NCBI GenBank assembly: GCA_958450365.1 | Contig: CAUEEP010000936.1 | Span: 100,001-164,000 of the forward strand | Source of the DNA: Mesorhabditis belari | Taxonomy: Eukaryota; Nematoda; Chromadorea; Rhabditida; Rhabditidae | Direction of reading: 5' to 3' | Length of the DNA stretch: 64,000 bases | Shown here: positions 34,410 through 45,089 of the stretch, in pieces | Layout of the letters: the number at the start of each line of letters is the position of its first letter | Position numbering within the stretch: the stretch's first letter is position 1 | The notes under the pieces: model-generated | Databases searched by the model: none | What the model was told of the DNA's origin: nothing | The model's input: the letters and a program-made list of their open reading frames with translations, nothing else | Translations under genes and position numbers: made by a program

Positions 34410-34742
34410 TACAACCTAGCTACTATGAAAAGGGTATTCAATGACAATAGGTGGCAGATAAATGGAAAATAATTCATAAAAACATTCAATATTCAGTGCA
34501 CAAATTTATGTGAGTGCAGATGTGGGAAGGGGAGCGGGGGCAATTATTCCCCGGATCTCCCCTCCCCATTTCCACACCTCTCAACGACAAAATCCTTATT
34601 ACCACAATAAGCTGGATTTCCGGCGAGTCCACTAGAAGAATTCCTCAAAAGCAATTTCATTTTCAAATTAACTTTATCATTTCTTTTAGTATTTACTTTT
34701 TAAAGTCAATCTTGAGCTGTTCATTTACATATTTAAAATCTA

Positions 34743-35555
34743 ATTGATGCTTTTTGAAAATCATTTTTTGCTATAACTAGCCTTTTTAATTCTCTTCTAC
34801 TTATTTTCTTATTTTTTCTTAACAATTTTTATGTAATTTTGAGCCATTTAAGTTTATTTTTTGACTGACTTAGAAAAATTGATCTATTGGGTTGGTGAAT
34901 TGAAAACTGCCAGACTTTGAGCTAAAATTTATTCAACATAAAGTCATCAATTCATTCCAAATAATTTCCATTATTATTGATGACTTCTGCCCATTTTACA
35001 GGCAATTTGCGGATTCTTCTTTCGTAGTAGGATTTTGGTTTGTGTGTGAGACAAGTGTGAGACTCAAAAATGGAGGACTGGAGATGTCCCAGTTTGAGCC
35101 TTTCTTCAAAAGAAACCCATTTTGGTGTCAATGGAAAAGTTGTAGAGAATCAAAAATCAAGCTTATATCCAAATTTTCAGAACGATCCAAAAACTGGTTT
35201 TCAAGAAATGCCAAATTTACGAATTTTCACAAAACTTGCATTTTAAGCGAAACTACTAAGTGTATCTTTTTGGAAATTTGGCTATAAGCCTAATTTTTGA
35301 TTCTCTACAACTTTTCCATTGACACCAAAATGGGTTTCTTTTGAAGAAAGTGCTCAAACTGTCGCATATGACAATAGCCCGCAGTTTTCAATTCACCAAC
35401 CCAATAGTTGATGCTTTTTGAAAATAATTTAGTTAACTATAACCACCCTTTTGAGCTCTCTTCTGCTTATTTTCTTATTTTTTCTTAACAATTTTCATGT
35501 AATTTTGAGCCATTTGAATTAATTTTTTTGGCTGGCTTAGAAATATTGATCTAGA
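34743..35555. repeat. Mariner-end MITE inside a tandem duplication
   Basis: The MITE 34887-35404 has ends TTGGGTTGGTGAATTGAAAA and its inverse, flanked by TA, as in mariner. Its flanks 34743-34886 and 35407-35555 are direct copies of each other (landmarks TTGATGCTTTTTGAAAAT and GTAATTTTGAGCCATTT). The element sits at the junction of a tandem duplication of about 145 bp. Confidence 0.8.
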
Positions 35556-36689
35556 AATGGTTTTGATTTTTGTTCTATGAATAGTTGAAACAATTTCTAA
35601 CTATCTAACTGAATTTTGGGTTTGATTTGATTTAGTAATTGTGGTTTAGGAACAGTTTTACATTTAGACATTAAAATTTTAGTTATAGTTCAAGAAATAA
35701 GTCTAAGCTAACAAATTTTGTCTCATTTTTACATTCAAAAACCGAAAAAATAGAAGTTCAAGAAGAATTCGTTAGAAAAGAAAGCAAAAAATTGGATCAA
35801 TAACGAAAAAAGTTTACAAAAAAAGCGAAAAACAATAAAGTTTTCGTGGGTAAATCGAACGGATTTGTTGATTCATCATTCAAGTTTTCAAAAAAGTTGA
35901 TTGAACGGAGAAAGAATGGGCAAAGGTTGTAGTTTGTAGTCTATCCAATTCACCGCTGTTGATCCATTTTGCGCGATTTCCCTCCATATTCTTCCTTTTC
36001 CAAAATCTATCGATGCGCGAAGATTTCCTTTTCTTTCTTTTTTTCAAATCGAATTTCCCAAGCCTTTCGATTGACCCACTTATATGCAAAAACAACGTAT
36101 CGATTCATTTTACACTTTGTTTTTTTTTGGTAAAAACATCCAGATGTTGAACGTTTGAAGTTTTAAAAAGATTATTTACTGAAGTTTTGTTTGGAATTGA
36201 TTGATTTCTTGATATTTTTCATTCAGTTCTTTAGATTTTTAGTAAAATATGATCAGCAATAAGTTTTAGACTTTAAAAAGAAAACTAAGCAAGTTCTTAT
36301 TTGAAAATTTGCCCGACAATCGCTTTTGTTTCGATCCTAAGCTTTGATTGTTTTTTGATATTTGACAATTGACATTTTAAAATGTACTGTAAAACTTTTA
36401 AAAGAAAATTAATTACTTAAAATAAACGAGAACCTTAAATTAGAAGAAAATCAATTAAAATGTCAGCCTTACGTCAGCCAAATCAATGTCAGCCTTTAAT
36501 TTTCTTACGTAATTTTTGATAATGATGAGATTAATTGAAAATAAGTTGTTATTTGATTTGATCTGATATCATATTTCAATTAAAATCTTTTCTTTTTTAA
36601 ACCTTAGCTAGCAAGCTTCAACAATTCAAAATTCCAGCTTTTTTTACTAGTTATCTAAGTTTTCTTTAAGCAAACATGAGTAATTGGAT
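35556..36689. other. Upstream region of AGFG; exon fragment copy at 36306
   Basis: No gene called. 36306-36334 is a 29-bp exact copy of AGFG exon 2 (37534-37562), out of coding context. Confidence 0.6.
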
Positions 36690-36972
36690 CTAGCTCTAGT
36701 TCTAGTTCTAGTTCTATCTCTAGTTCTAGCTCTAGCTCTAGTTCTAGCTCTAGTTCTAGCTCTAGCTCTAGTTCTAGTTCTAGCTCTAGTTCTAGCTCTA
36801 GTTTTAGCTCTAGCTCTAGCTCTAGCTCTAGTTCTAGCTCTAGCTCTAGTTCTAGCTCTAGCTCTAGTTCTAGCTCTAGTTTTAGCTCTAGCTCTAGCTC
36901 TAGCTCTAGTTCTAGCTCTAGCTCTAGTTCTAGCTCTAGCTCTAGTTCTAGCTCTAGTTCTATCTCTAGTTC
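36690..36972. repeat. Hexanucleotide satellite (TCTAGY)n
   Basis: About 47 units of TCTAGC or TCTAGT, with a few TTTAGC and TATCTC variants. The Leu/Ala/Val open frame across it is an artefact of the repeat. It lies about 0.4 kb before the AGFG start. Confidence 0.95.
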
Positions 36973-37395
36973 AAGCTTTGGACATTAAATTCAATTTAGC
37001 AATAGAATAACTGCAATTAACAATCTATATCCCTTTGTTTCAGATAATATTATTCTAAATTGTTATTCCAAATTGCTAGCAGATATTTTAATTGAAACAA
37101 CATCTTGTAACAGTGCTTCTTCTAGTTGAAACGATTAAGTTCTCACTAAAAAACAAGCAAAGAAATCCAAAGCAAAGCAAAAATCCATCTTGCTTTCTCA
37201 GCTTAATTCTCTGTCGTTTTTGTGTACACTTTCCCCTTTTCAAATCCTATGATCAGGTCATCCTTTTTTCCTTTTTTAGACTCGAACTTCGCTGATAAGC
37301 GCTCACATTTTTCTATTTTTCTCCTCTTTGTTTGGTTTAGAAATTTGTTTATCTTTTTGATAAATCATATAAATTTTTAAATGCAAATTTCCAGA

Positions 37396-40300
37396 ATGGC
37401 TAACACGGCCACTACATCGACGGCCGCAAAAAAGAAGCAAGATGAGCGGAACTCGAAAATTATTAGGTAAGAGGAAATTAGCATTAATCCAAATTCTTGA
37501 TTTGAATCAGACTATCATTTCAGAGAGTTGGCGAATTTGCCCGACAATCGCTTTTGTTTCGAGTGCGGTCAACGGGGACCAACATATGTGAACATCACCG
37601 AGGGATCATTTTGCTGCAGCACGTGCTCCGGACTATTGTAAGTAACAGAATCTAACGCTTTTTTTAATTGGACAGCTTACAATCGCTGTTTCTAAGCCGA
37701 TTTTCCAGTTTAATAAATAAGGGATTGGTAGATTCTGGAGAGGGGATTGAACTCTCGACCTTTTGCTTTCCAGTTGCTCTAACCACCGAGCTATTTGGTG
37801 CCTTAACTTGTCAAGAGAAAGAAGGAAAAACAAGGGGAAGAAGATAGGGAGAAAGTAAGATTGGCAAGACAAGCAAGAGAAGGAAGAAAGGAAGAAATAT
37901 CCGGTCAAGGTTTTAAGCCAAATCCAATTGAAAACCAATGGCTTTGGCTTGGCTTGACTAGCTATGGCTTTTGGCCTTTTTTAGCCCTGCTCAAAACTTT
38001 AGACATATTTTGCTCAATTTATGTCTGGAAATTCAAACCTGAGTAAAAGCTAGCCCAATTGGGTAAGTTTATGCCTTTTTCACTTATTACTCAAACTTTA
38101 CTTTGCGATCAAAGTCAAGAAAGTTTAGATTAAGATTCAAAACGTTTTTTTGCTTTAACATCTTTGAAATCTATACAATTTTCGTATTTTAGAAGAGGCC
38201 TCAATCCGCCACATCGAGTCAAATCCATCTCGATGGCCACCTTCTCCAACGAGGAACTTGAAAAGATTCGAACGCTTGGAAACGCGGAAAATAAGGTCAG
38301 TTTAGAAATGAGTCAAAGAAATATAGCAAAAAAGATTTGTAAAACTTCAATAATTTACGAGAAAGATTTTAGAAAACCTGGCTTGGTCTTTATGAGGGAG
38401 CAGCGCCTAAATTTGCGACAAGAGACGAACGGCAAACTTTCTTAATCAAAGTGAGTTAAAAAAAACCCGCCAAAGTAAGACAAAAACCCGCCAAAGCATA
38501 AGATAAACAATACGACTAAATTTTAGTTTGGGAAAAACTAATTGTTATATAAATGTAAAGCTTTAAATGCGAATTTGACTGGATAAAACAAAATTGAGAA
38601 ATCGCGACTTATAACCGACTAGTACGGTCGTTTTTAGATGCTGATTGCAACCAAAAAGATCAAAACAACTAATTATTTTCAGAAATACGAAAAGAAAGCT
38701 TGGTTTGTGTCTCGAAGTGAATTGAACGAACAAGAGAGACTATTCACTGCGGCAAGGGAACGCTCAAGTCAATGCTCGACCAGTGTCACCTCGGAAAGTA
38801 GTCAACAGGTAAGAAGAAAACTTTTAATTTGTATTTCCTTCCTTTTTTTCCTTTATTCCTTTCTTCCTTGTCTTTCCCTTTTTCTCTTGGCAAGTTAAGG
38901 TACCGAATAGCTCAGTGGTTAGAGGAAAATTAAAGCGCAGGAAAAGATCGGAAAGCAAAAGCTTGGGTTCAACTCCCTCTCCGAAAATCTACCTTTTCTT
39001 GCCAATTGCTTCATTTCTGAATTAAATAGCTTAATATCAAAAGATAACTGACTGTTTTTCTGCTAGCTAGAGGATGTTTTCAAGTCAAGCTCGAGCTTTC
39101 ACATGAGCTCTGGTCCATCTGATAGAGTTTTCATCGGGATTCTGAATCTGCTGTTAGTTTTTTTGTAACGGGAGATCCAGTAGCGCTCAAATGGCCAAAA
39201 ACGGTCAAAATCGCCAAAAATAGCCGCTTTTGAACTTTTTGAGGAGATTTGAGGAGCTAAAATTTCTCTTTTTTGAGATTTCTTTTCTTTTCCGAAATCT
39301 TTTCGAAAAAACTTTTTTGAGACTAAAAAATCTATGGAAAAGCCAAATTTGTGATTAGATTTGCTCAAAAAAAGTTAAAAAGGTTAGTTTAAAAGTTGAA
39401 AAATATGATTTGGCGCGAAAGTCAGGAGAATCCAAAATTTTATGGAAAGAACTCGAACTAGATTGGAGATTTTCAGCTTATAAGGTTAGAAACTGTTAAA
39501 ACTTTGTCTTTGAATGTAAGTCGATATCTCACAAAGAGAAAAAAAAGCACTGTCTACCACCGTTTAAATCATTTTGAACTACTTGGCATACAAAATTAGA
39601 CTTTTTATCTACTTTTCTTTGTTCATCACATCTCGAAGCTGTTTTGATGGCCTAGTGTTTAGTGTGGCTGTGTTCTAAACTTTTTTCTGGTTTGAATCCT
39701 TTCACTAGACCCTTTTTGTTTATTTACCAAAAACTATGGTGTTTTTAAGGTTTTAAATAAGTTTACTATAACAACTTTATCCGATATGAAAACTCGATTT
39801 TGACTTGACAACATTTTCTAGTAAGACAGACGATTTTTGTCATCTCAAGCTTGATTCAAAACTTTAATTTAAACTATTTTATGAACTGTTTTATGAACTA
39901 TTATAGGTTGTATATGTTGATTATGATAAAAAAGTACTATGTTTTCTCATTCAAATGCTTTAATTTATTCATCATTCTTTTCAGACAAACGACCTCTTGA
40001 ATGATCCATTCTCTGATGCGTTTGCTTTCACGCAGACACAAGGAACGAATTTGTCGGGTTTGTTTGAAAATTTAAATCAAATGAGGCAAAATCTATGCTG
40101 TTTCTTCAAAATCTTAGCTTCCTTACACTCAAAAAAGTTTAGTGCCTCTCTCTCCGCCCTCTCAACTCGCTCCACCGCCTCCATTGGTTAGTTTTGAAAG
40201 CGTTTTTGAGACTTGGACGCTATCTGATGTAGTTTATATCCAAGTCTATAACAGAATTGTTCGAACTTGTAAAAAAGATCAAATCAAAGCCAGGCCTAGT

Positions 40301-43300
40301 CCTGATTTCTAGATGTTTACAAAGAATTTCAGAAGAGAGGATTTTCATGGGCTAGGTCTGCAGTAAAAGCCAAGCCTGAAGAGTTACCTTTGGACCTTTA
40401 ATCTCATTCTACTTTACAAGAGAACTGACTTGAGCTAATCTTTAAGGCATTTAGATTATTTTGCCATTTGGACTCGTTTAACTATTCATTTACTCAATTC
40501 GTTTAACTTTATGGTCAGAATATTGTAGGATATAACAACTTAACAACTAAAATTGTTAGTTTAAAATTATGAAGGTAAAACTTTGTTCAGTTCTCAACAT
40601 CTCCGAGCAACTCCTTTCCGATGCCGACAACGACAACACCAAAGACGAAGCCATCTCTTCCCATTAATCCGCAAGTATCAGCTTTTGTTGATCCATTCTC
40701 ACCGGTTGAGACGCAAAAGGTAAGATATTTTTGTGAAAGATTTTCATGAAATCCTTTCAGCCGATCGCTTCCACAAATCCAGCTGATCCGTTTGCTGACT
40801 TCGATAATCTCTTCGGTGGCCTATCCGTTCAAAAGCCTCCACCAACACAAAGTGAAAATTTGAAAAAATTACTAGAGGCTTTGTTAGAAGCAAGGGTAGG
40901 TTTAGGACTAAATTTGGCCGGGCCAGGTCAGGCCAAGCTTGGGCAAGTCAGGCTCAGGCCAATCTAGGCTAGGGCAGATCAGGCTAGGTTAATAGTGAAC
41001 CAAGCCAGGTTAAGCCAAACAGGCCATAGAAAAGCCATAGAAAAAGGTAAAGTTAAAACAGATCGGACGTTTGACCTCACTTCACTCTAGATCGGACGTC
41101 CGTAGAATAGGTCTAGATCGGACGTCCGTAGAATCAGTTTAGATCGGACGGATTTCTAGTTAACATATGCTCGGTCTGGAACTGGAACTAGTGACTTTAA
41201 TACCTTATGGATGCTCGAAATTAGCATTTAAAATGTTCGCTCTTCGTTTTCTTCCGTACTCTCCACATGCTTTCACTAGGATAGACAACGATTGCATAAG
41301 CAGCTCTTTTTGCAAACACTTCAGCATAAAGTCAGCGTGAAAAGCCACCGTTGGGTCTTTGGAAGAGCCCACCCAGCTGATTGTCTTTTTTTAAATCTCT
41401 TGAATGAAATAAGCCTCATTTATTCAATCATTTCAACAGTCTATGGTGAAGTTTTATAGTAGTTTCTTTGTTTGTTTTATAAACAGAAGTACTTTTATCT
41501 TAAAATCAAATGTTTTTCTCTTAATTTCTTTTTTCAAAGTGTAAAATAATAATAAAGGTATCAATCAGCGAAATGCCCGGATTTCAGCCAAGATCCAATA
41601 TCAAAGAACTAAATAGTTTAACCAAAAATGCTGCATTCTTTATTTACAATTGTACTTTAGTGCCAAGATCGCAAACCGTTGGCGGAGTGTCACCACGACC
41701 AGCTCAAGTTCCAATATTGCAACAGCAACCGATTGTTTCTCAAACGCGACCAGATCCTACTCCATCAGTGCCGATTTCTCAACCGTCTGCCGTTGATAAA
41801 TACTCGGCTTTGGCTGAGTTGGATCAGGTGAGATTTGAAATTTAAAAACTAGTGTACTTTCTGTGTAACTCAAGTGTTCTTTCTGTGTAATTTCTAAGCT
41901 TTCAGAACAGAACCAAACCTTTGGCAGAACACAATTTATAACTGACAAAAGAAACAGACAAAAATAGACAAGAATCTAAAGAAGAAGAGGGTCAGAAAAA
42001 GTACAAAAAAAGCGGCTTATATTAAAACCAGGCCAGACTACGGTAGTTTATTCACCGTTTAGCTGAGATTTAATAGCTTTTTGGTGACAGTCATCGCAGC
42101 TATCGGAAATCTTTTAAACTCTAAAATCTTTTTAGATCTTCAGCAGTGGATCACCGGCTACAACAGCTCCAGTGAATGGACATCAACATCAACAACAGCC
42201 CCAGCAACAACGTGAGATTTAAGAATTGTGTACTAGTTTGATTTTAGAGATTATCAGTAAAGTTTTATAGACAATTTTTAGAATGGAGTTCGTCAGCGTA
42301 TGGCTCAAGACCGACGAATGGTGGGAATCCATTTGGACAGGCGACTCCGGTAGTGGCACCGATTCAACAGGTGCAATTTTTCAGAAATTTTTGTAGCCTT
42401 GCTAAAAGTTAGCAAACCTTCTGTTAGAGTAGTGTCTTATGAAGCTAAGTCTAGAAAATTGTTCCTTAATTCATGAATTCTCTCATTGATTTCTAACTTC
42501 TAACTAGCAACAGGTCAAGATGGCCTTTTGTAATGAGAACTAGCTAATCTTACACAGTTTTTCCTGGAGATACCGAATCTGCTTTCAAAATCAGCAAACA
42601 GCTTTCTAGCAAAAGTTATGAGCCTCTTAACTTTCGGACTGCGTCTATAAAAAGCTTTTTTTGCAATAGGGATCGAACCCGAGCAAAAAGCTTCTAGGCT
42701 ATCTTTGATCTTATGAGCATTTGAAGTTTCGGGCTGCCTCCATAAAGTCCCTTTTACGTTGCAAAACATGTCTCCTGGTCGATGAGTCGTCGATGAGCCG
42801 AGATCAAAGGCCATCTGGACGCATTTTGCTTGGGTTCGATCCCTGTTGCAAAAAAAACTTTTTGTTTTCTATTTTAACACTTTTAGTGTCTTATTTCGTA
42901 AATTTTTCCAATTTCAGCCAAACCCTGCCCAAGCCTGGCCGAATCCTTTTCAAGTGGTGAACCCATTCGGACCGACAAATGGCCAAGTGAATCCCTTTGC
43001 TTCGCAAATCCAAAAGAGCTCAACAGTTGGGGCTTTTGGGGATCTTTCATCGAATTCTATGAATCAGGTAAGATTTTCAGTAGAAAATGATCTTGTTTTT
43101 GAAGCACAAACTCTCGTTTAGCAATTCACCCATCAACAGCAACACTTCGCCAGCAATTTTCAGCATTCGGTCGGCTTTGTTGAAGGTAAAATTTGCAAGT
43201 ACATGATTTAATCACTCGCTAATTTGTATCCAATTGATTACTGATTTCTAAAACGTGTTAACCTTTCGCAAACTACCGTAATCCAGTTTATAATGCCGTA

Positions 43301-43733
43301 ATCAAGCTTAATCAATCAACGTTTTTAAATGGTTCTATACAAATTTACGAAAGATACTGAAACACATTTAAAAATGAAGTTCGTTCTTTATTCAAAGCTC
43401 ATTATAATTGTAAACTTCAAAAATTTCTATCAGTTTCTATCAGAAAGTAGCTCAGAAGGTCGATTTTTGTCCAATTCCTATTATTTTTTAAATTTTCAGG
43501 GAATCCTTTTGCCTCTTCATTCTCCAATCCACAAAGCTCAGCGCTGCAGGTGAGCAAATCGAATTTGGTGTGAAAATTTCTAATTTTCGTTCTAAATCTT
43601 TCAAAACTTGAAAATCGGATTACTTTTTAAAGGTTAAAGACGCTAAATGAGATTTTAAAACGGAAAATTTCAGCCGAACCGTCTTCTTTCCAACTCGACC
43701 ACGAATACCCCGAATTGGAATCCGTTTTCGTGA
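37396..43733 (+). CDS. AGFG1: AGFG-type ArfGAP with NPF repeats (16 exons)
   Basis: Exons 37396-37466, 37524-37637, 38193-38295, 38373-38450, 38683-38808, 39985-40057, 40143-40186, 40591-40719, 40761-40851, 41661-41827, 42136-42211, 42282-42370, 42918-43067, 43122-43185, 43500-43549, 43674-43733 give 494 residues. Residues 25-140 are an ArfGAP domain: zinc ligands C35, C38, C55, C58, Arg63, and the AGFG hallmark LRGLNPPHRVKSIS; KTWLGLYEG and KYEKKAWF follow. The rest is a low-complexity tail with three DPF motifs (adaptor binding), DKYSALAELD and six NPF motifs, the last four residues being NPFS; NPF motifs bind EH-domain endocytic proteins. AGFG proteins link clathrin adaptors to SNARE cargo. 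The acceptor TTTCCAG is 1 nt before ATG, as expected for trans-splicing. The small exon at 40143-40186 and exon 9 end are the least certain. Confidence 0.9.
37734..37870 (-). mobile_element. tRNA-derived SINE, family A copy 1 (AGFG intron 2)
   Basis: Read on the minus strand, a pyrimidine-rich leader and CAAGTTAAGG are followed by a tRNA-like head: A-box AATAGCTCGGTGGTTAGAG, then GGAAAGCAAAAGG, B-box GAGTTCAATCCCC and CTCTCCAGAATCTACC. The anticodon loop lacks U33 and the anticodon stem does not pair, so it is not a functional tRNA. Confidence 0.75.
38830..38996 (+). mobile_element. tRNA-derived SINE, family A copy 2 (AGFG intron 5)
   Basis: Same layout as 37734-37870 in the opposite orientation: pyrimidine-rich leader, CAAGTTAAGG, AATAGCTCAGTGGTTAGAG, GGAAAGCAAAAG, GGGTTCAACTCCC, CTCTCCGAAAATCTACC. 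An extra stretch separates the A-box from the middle block. Confidence 0.75.
39636..39730 (+). repeat. tRNA-like repeat in AGFG intron 5
   Basis: GATGGCCTAGTGTTTAGTG is A-box-like, and GGTTTGAATCC about 50 nt later is B-box-like. Stems are not complete. Confidence 0.45.
41064..41152. repeat. Short tandem GATCGGACG repeat (AGFG intron 9)
   Basis: Four occurrences of GATCGGACG in 90 bp, two within the unit TAGATCGGACGTCCGTAGAA. The same string occurs in the SINE fragment at 19315. Confidence 0.7.
42585..42855. repeat. Inverted pair of tRNA-like repeats (AGFG intron 12)
   Basis: GCAATAGGGATCGAACCCGA with TTTGATCTT (42667-42715) is the inverse of GAGATCAAAG..TTGGGTTCGATCCCTGTTGC (42798-42850). 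Each half includes a B-box (GGTTCGATCCC). Together they form a foldback. Confidence 0.65.
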
Positions 43734-45089
43734 GGCAAAAAGCGATTAAATCTCTTGATTTAAAATTTAAATCTCTAACTAAACATCTAATTTGTAAAAG
43801 CTAATTCTTAAATCTAACATTTCTTTTATTAGATTTGTAAAATCTACCGTATTTCTTCGAATAGAAGACCGGGTAAAGTATCATCGCGTACTCCTGCGTA
43901 GGAGCCCTTTTTAAAATTTCTTTTCTGCATAAAAGCTTTCAATGAAGTGCTATAGGGCTGGAAAATGACTCAAAAATACCACATGAGCTAACAGATTTTT
44001 GAGCCATTTTCCAGCTCTATAGCACTTGATTGAAAGCTTTTATGCAGAAAAGAAATTTTAAAAAGGGCTGCTACACAGGAGTACGCGATGATACTCTTTA
44101 CCCGGTCTTCTATTCGAAGAAATACGGTAACTCTTAAAACTAACATTTCTTTCAAACAAATTGAATCTTATTCATCTGGCAATTCTCTTCTCGACTTTCA
44201 TCACGGTCATTACGGGGCTATGTGCATTATTCTCCTCAAAATTCTCTTCGGATTTCGACTTTGATGATTAAAAAATGGGCTTTTTATACAGTGGATGCCT
44301 TGGGGTTACTGTAGAAGCTTTTACAGCAATTTTGATCAATGTAGGACTCTATGCAGTTATAAAACTACAATCTAGTACTTTTCTAGAAAGCAGATTTGCT
44401 CCTAAAAGCCAAAATCAGATCAAGCCAACTATACGCAATTCCTTCGGCGAAATTCTTGACCCTGAATCTGTTTGCATTTTTGGGCCGTTCCGTCCATTCC
44501 TTGAATAAAATAGAGCCGACTTTTCAATTTACTTGATTTAAAACAAGTTTACTGTTCAAATCCAGACGCGTTTCAACTTCATTTTCAAAGATTCCAGTCA
44601 TTCACTGCATAAAAAGTCCATTTCTCGCAAAACCAAAAACAATTTCGGTCTTTTGGTGCTCCAAAAGGGTGTTTTGACATGGCAATTTCTTTGAAATAAA
44701 ATTTTAGCTCAAAAATTTCCTCTTATCTCTCATTCAGTATTGAAAGCCATAGCTTTTCTCCACAAAAACGGCTAGTCTCTTCTGGAATTAGATCTGTTCT
44801 CTTTGACTTCTATCACTTTGTCATTTGTTGGAATCATAAATTTATTCACAAAATAAATATGTAAAAAAACGCACAGAAGAACTCGTAATCACAATGTGGC
44901 TAGAGACAAGAAAATGGGTGAAAGGAAGCCAAGAAAACCAAGAAAAACAATAAAATGACTGGCAAATGTGAACCGGAAAATGGAATACTTGAATACAAGT
45001 GTACCAAGTTACATCAAGCTTCAATAAACTTCACAAATTGGAATTGGAATACTTGAAAAATTAACATCAAAGTTTATAAAGTTTTCAAC
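43734..45089. other. AGFG / fis-1 intergenic space with one MITE
   Basis: Genes converge here. Outside the element at 43847-44127 no gene is supported. Confidence 0.5.
43845..44129. mobile_element. Near-perfect palindromic MITE, TA target duplication
   Basis: The element 43847-44127 is flanked by TA (43845-43846 and 44128-44129). Its arms of about 135 bp begin CCGTATTTCTTCGAATAGAA and are almost perfect inverses around a short centre. No coding sequence. Confidence 0.9.

Noticed and set aside
36684..37010. 108-codon Leu/Ala/Val frame on the + strand
   Set aside because: It is the translation of the TCTAGY satellite.
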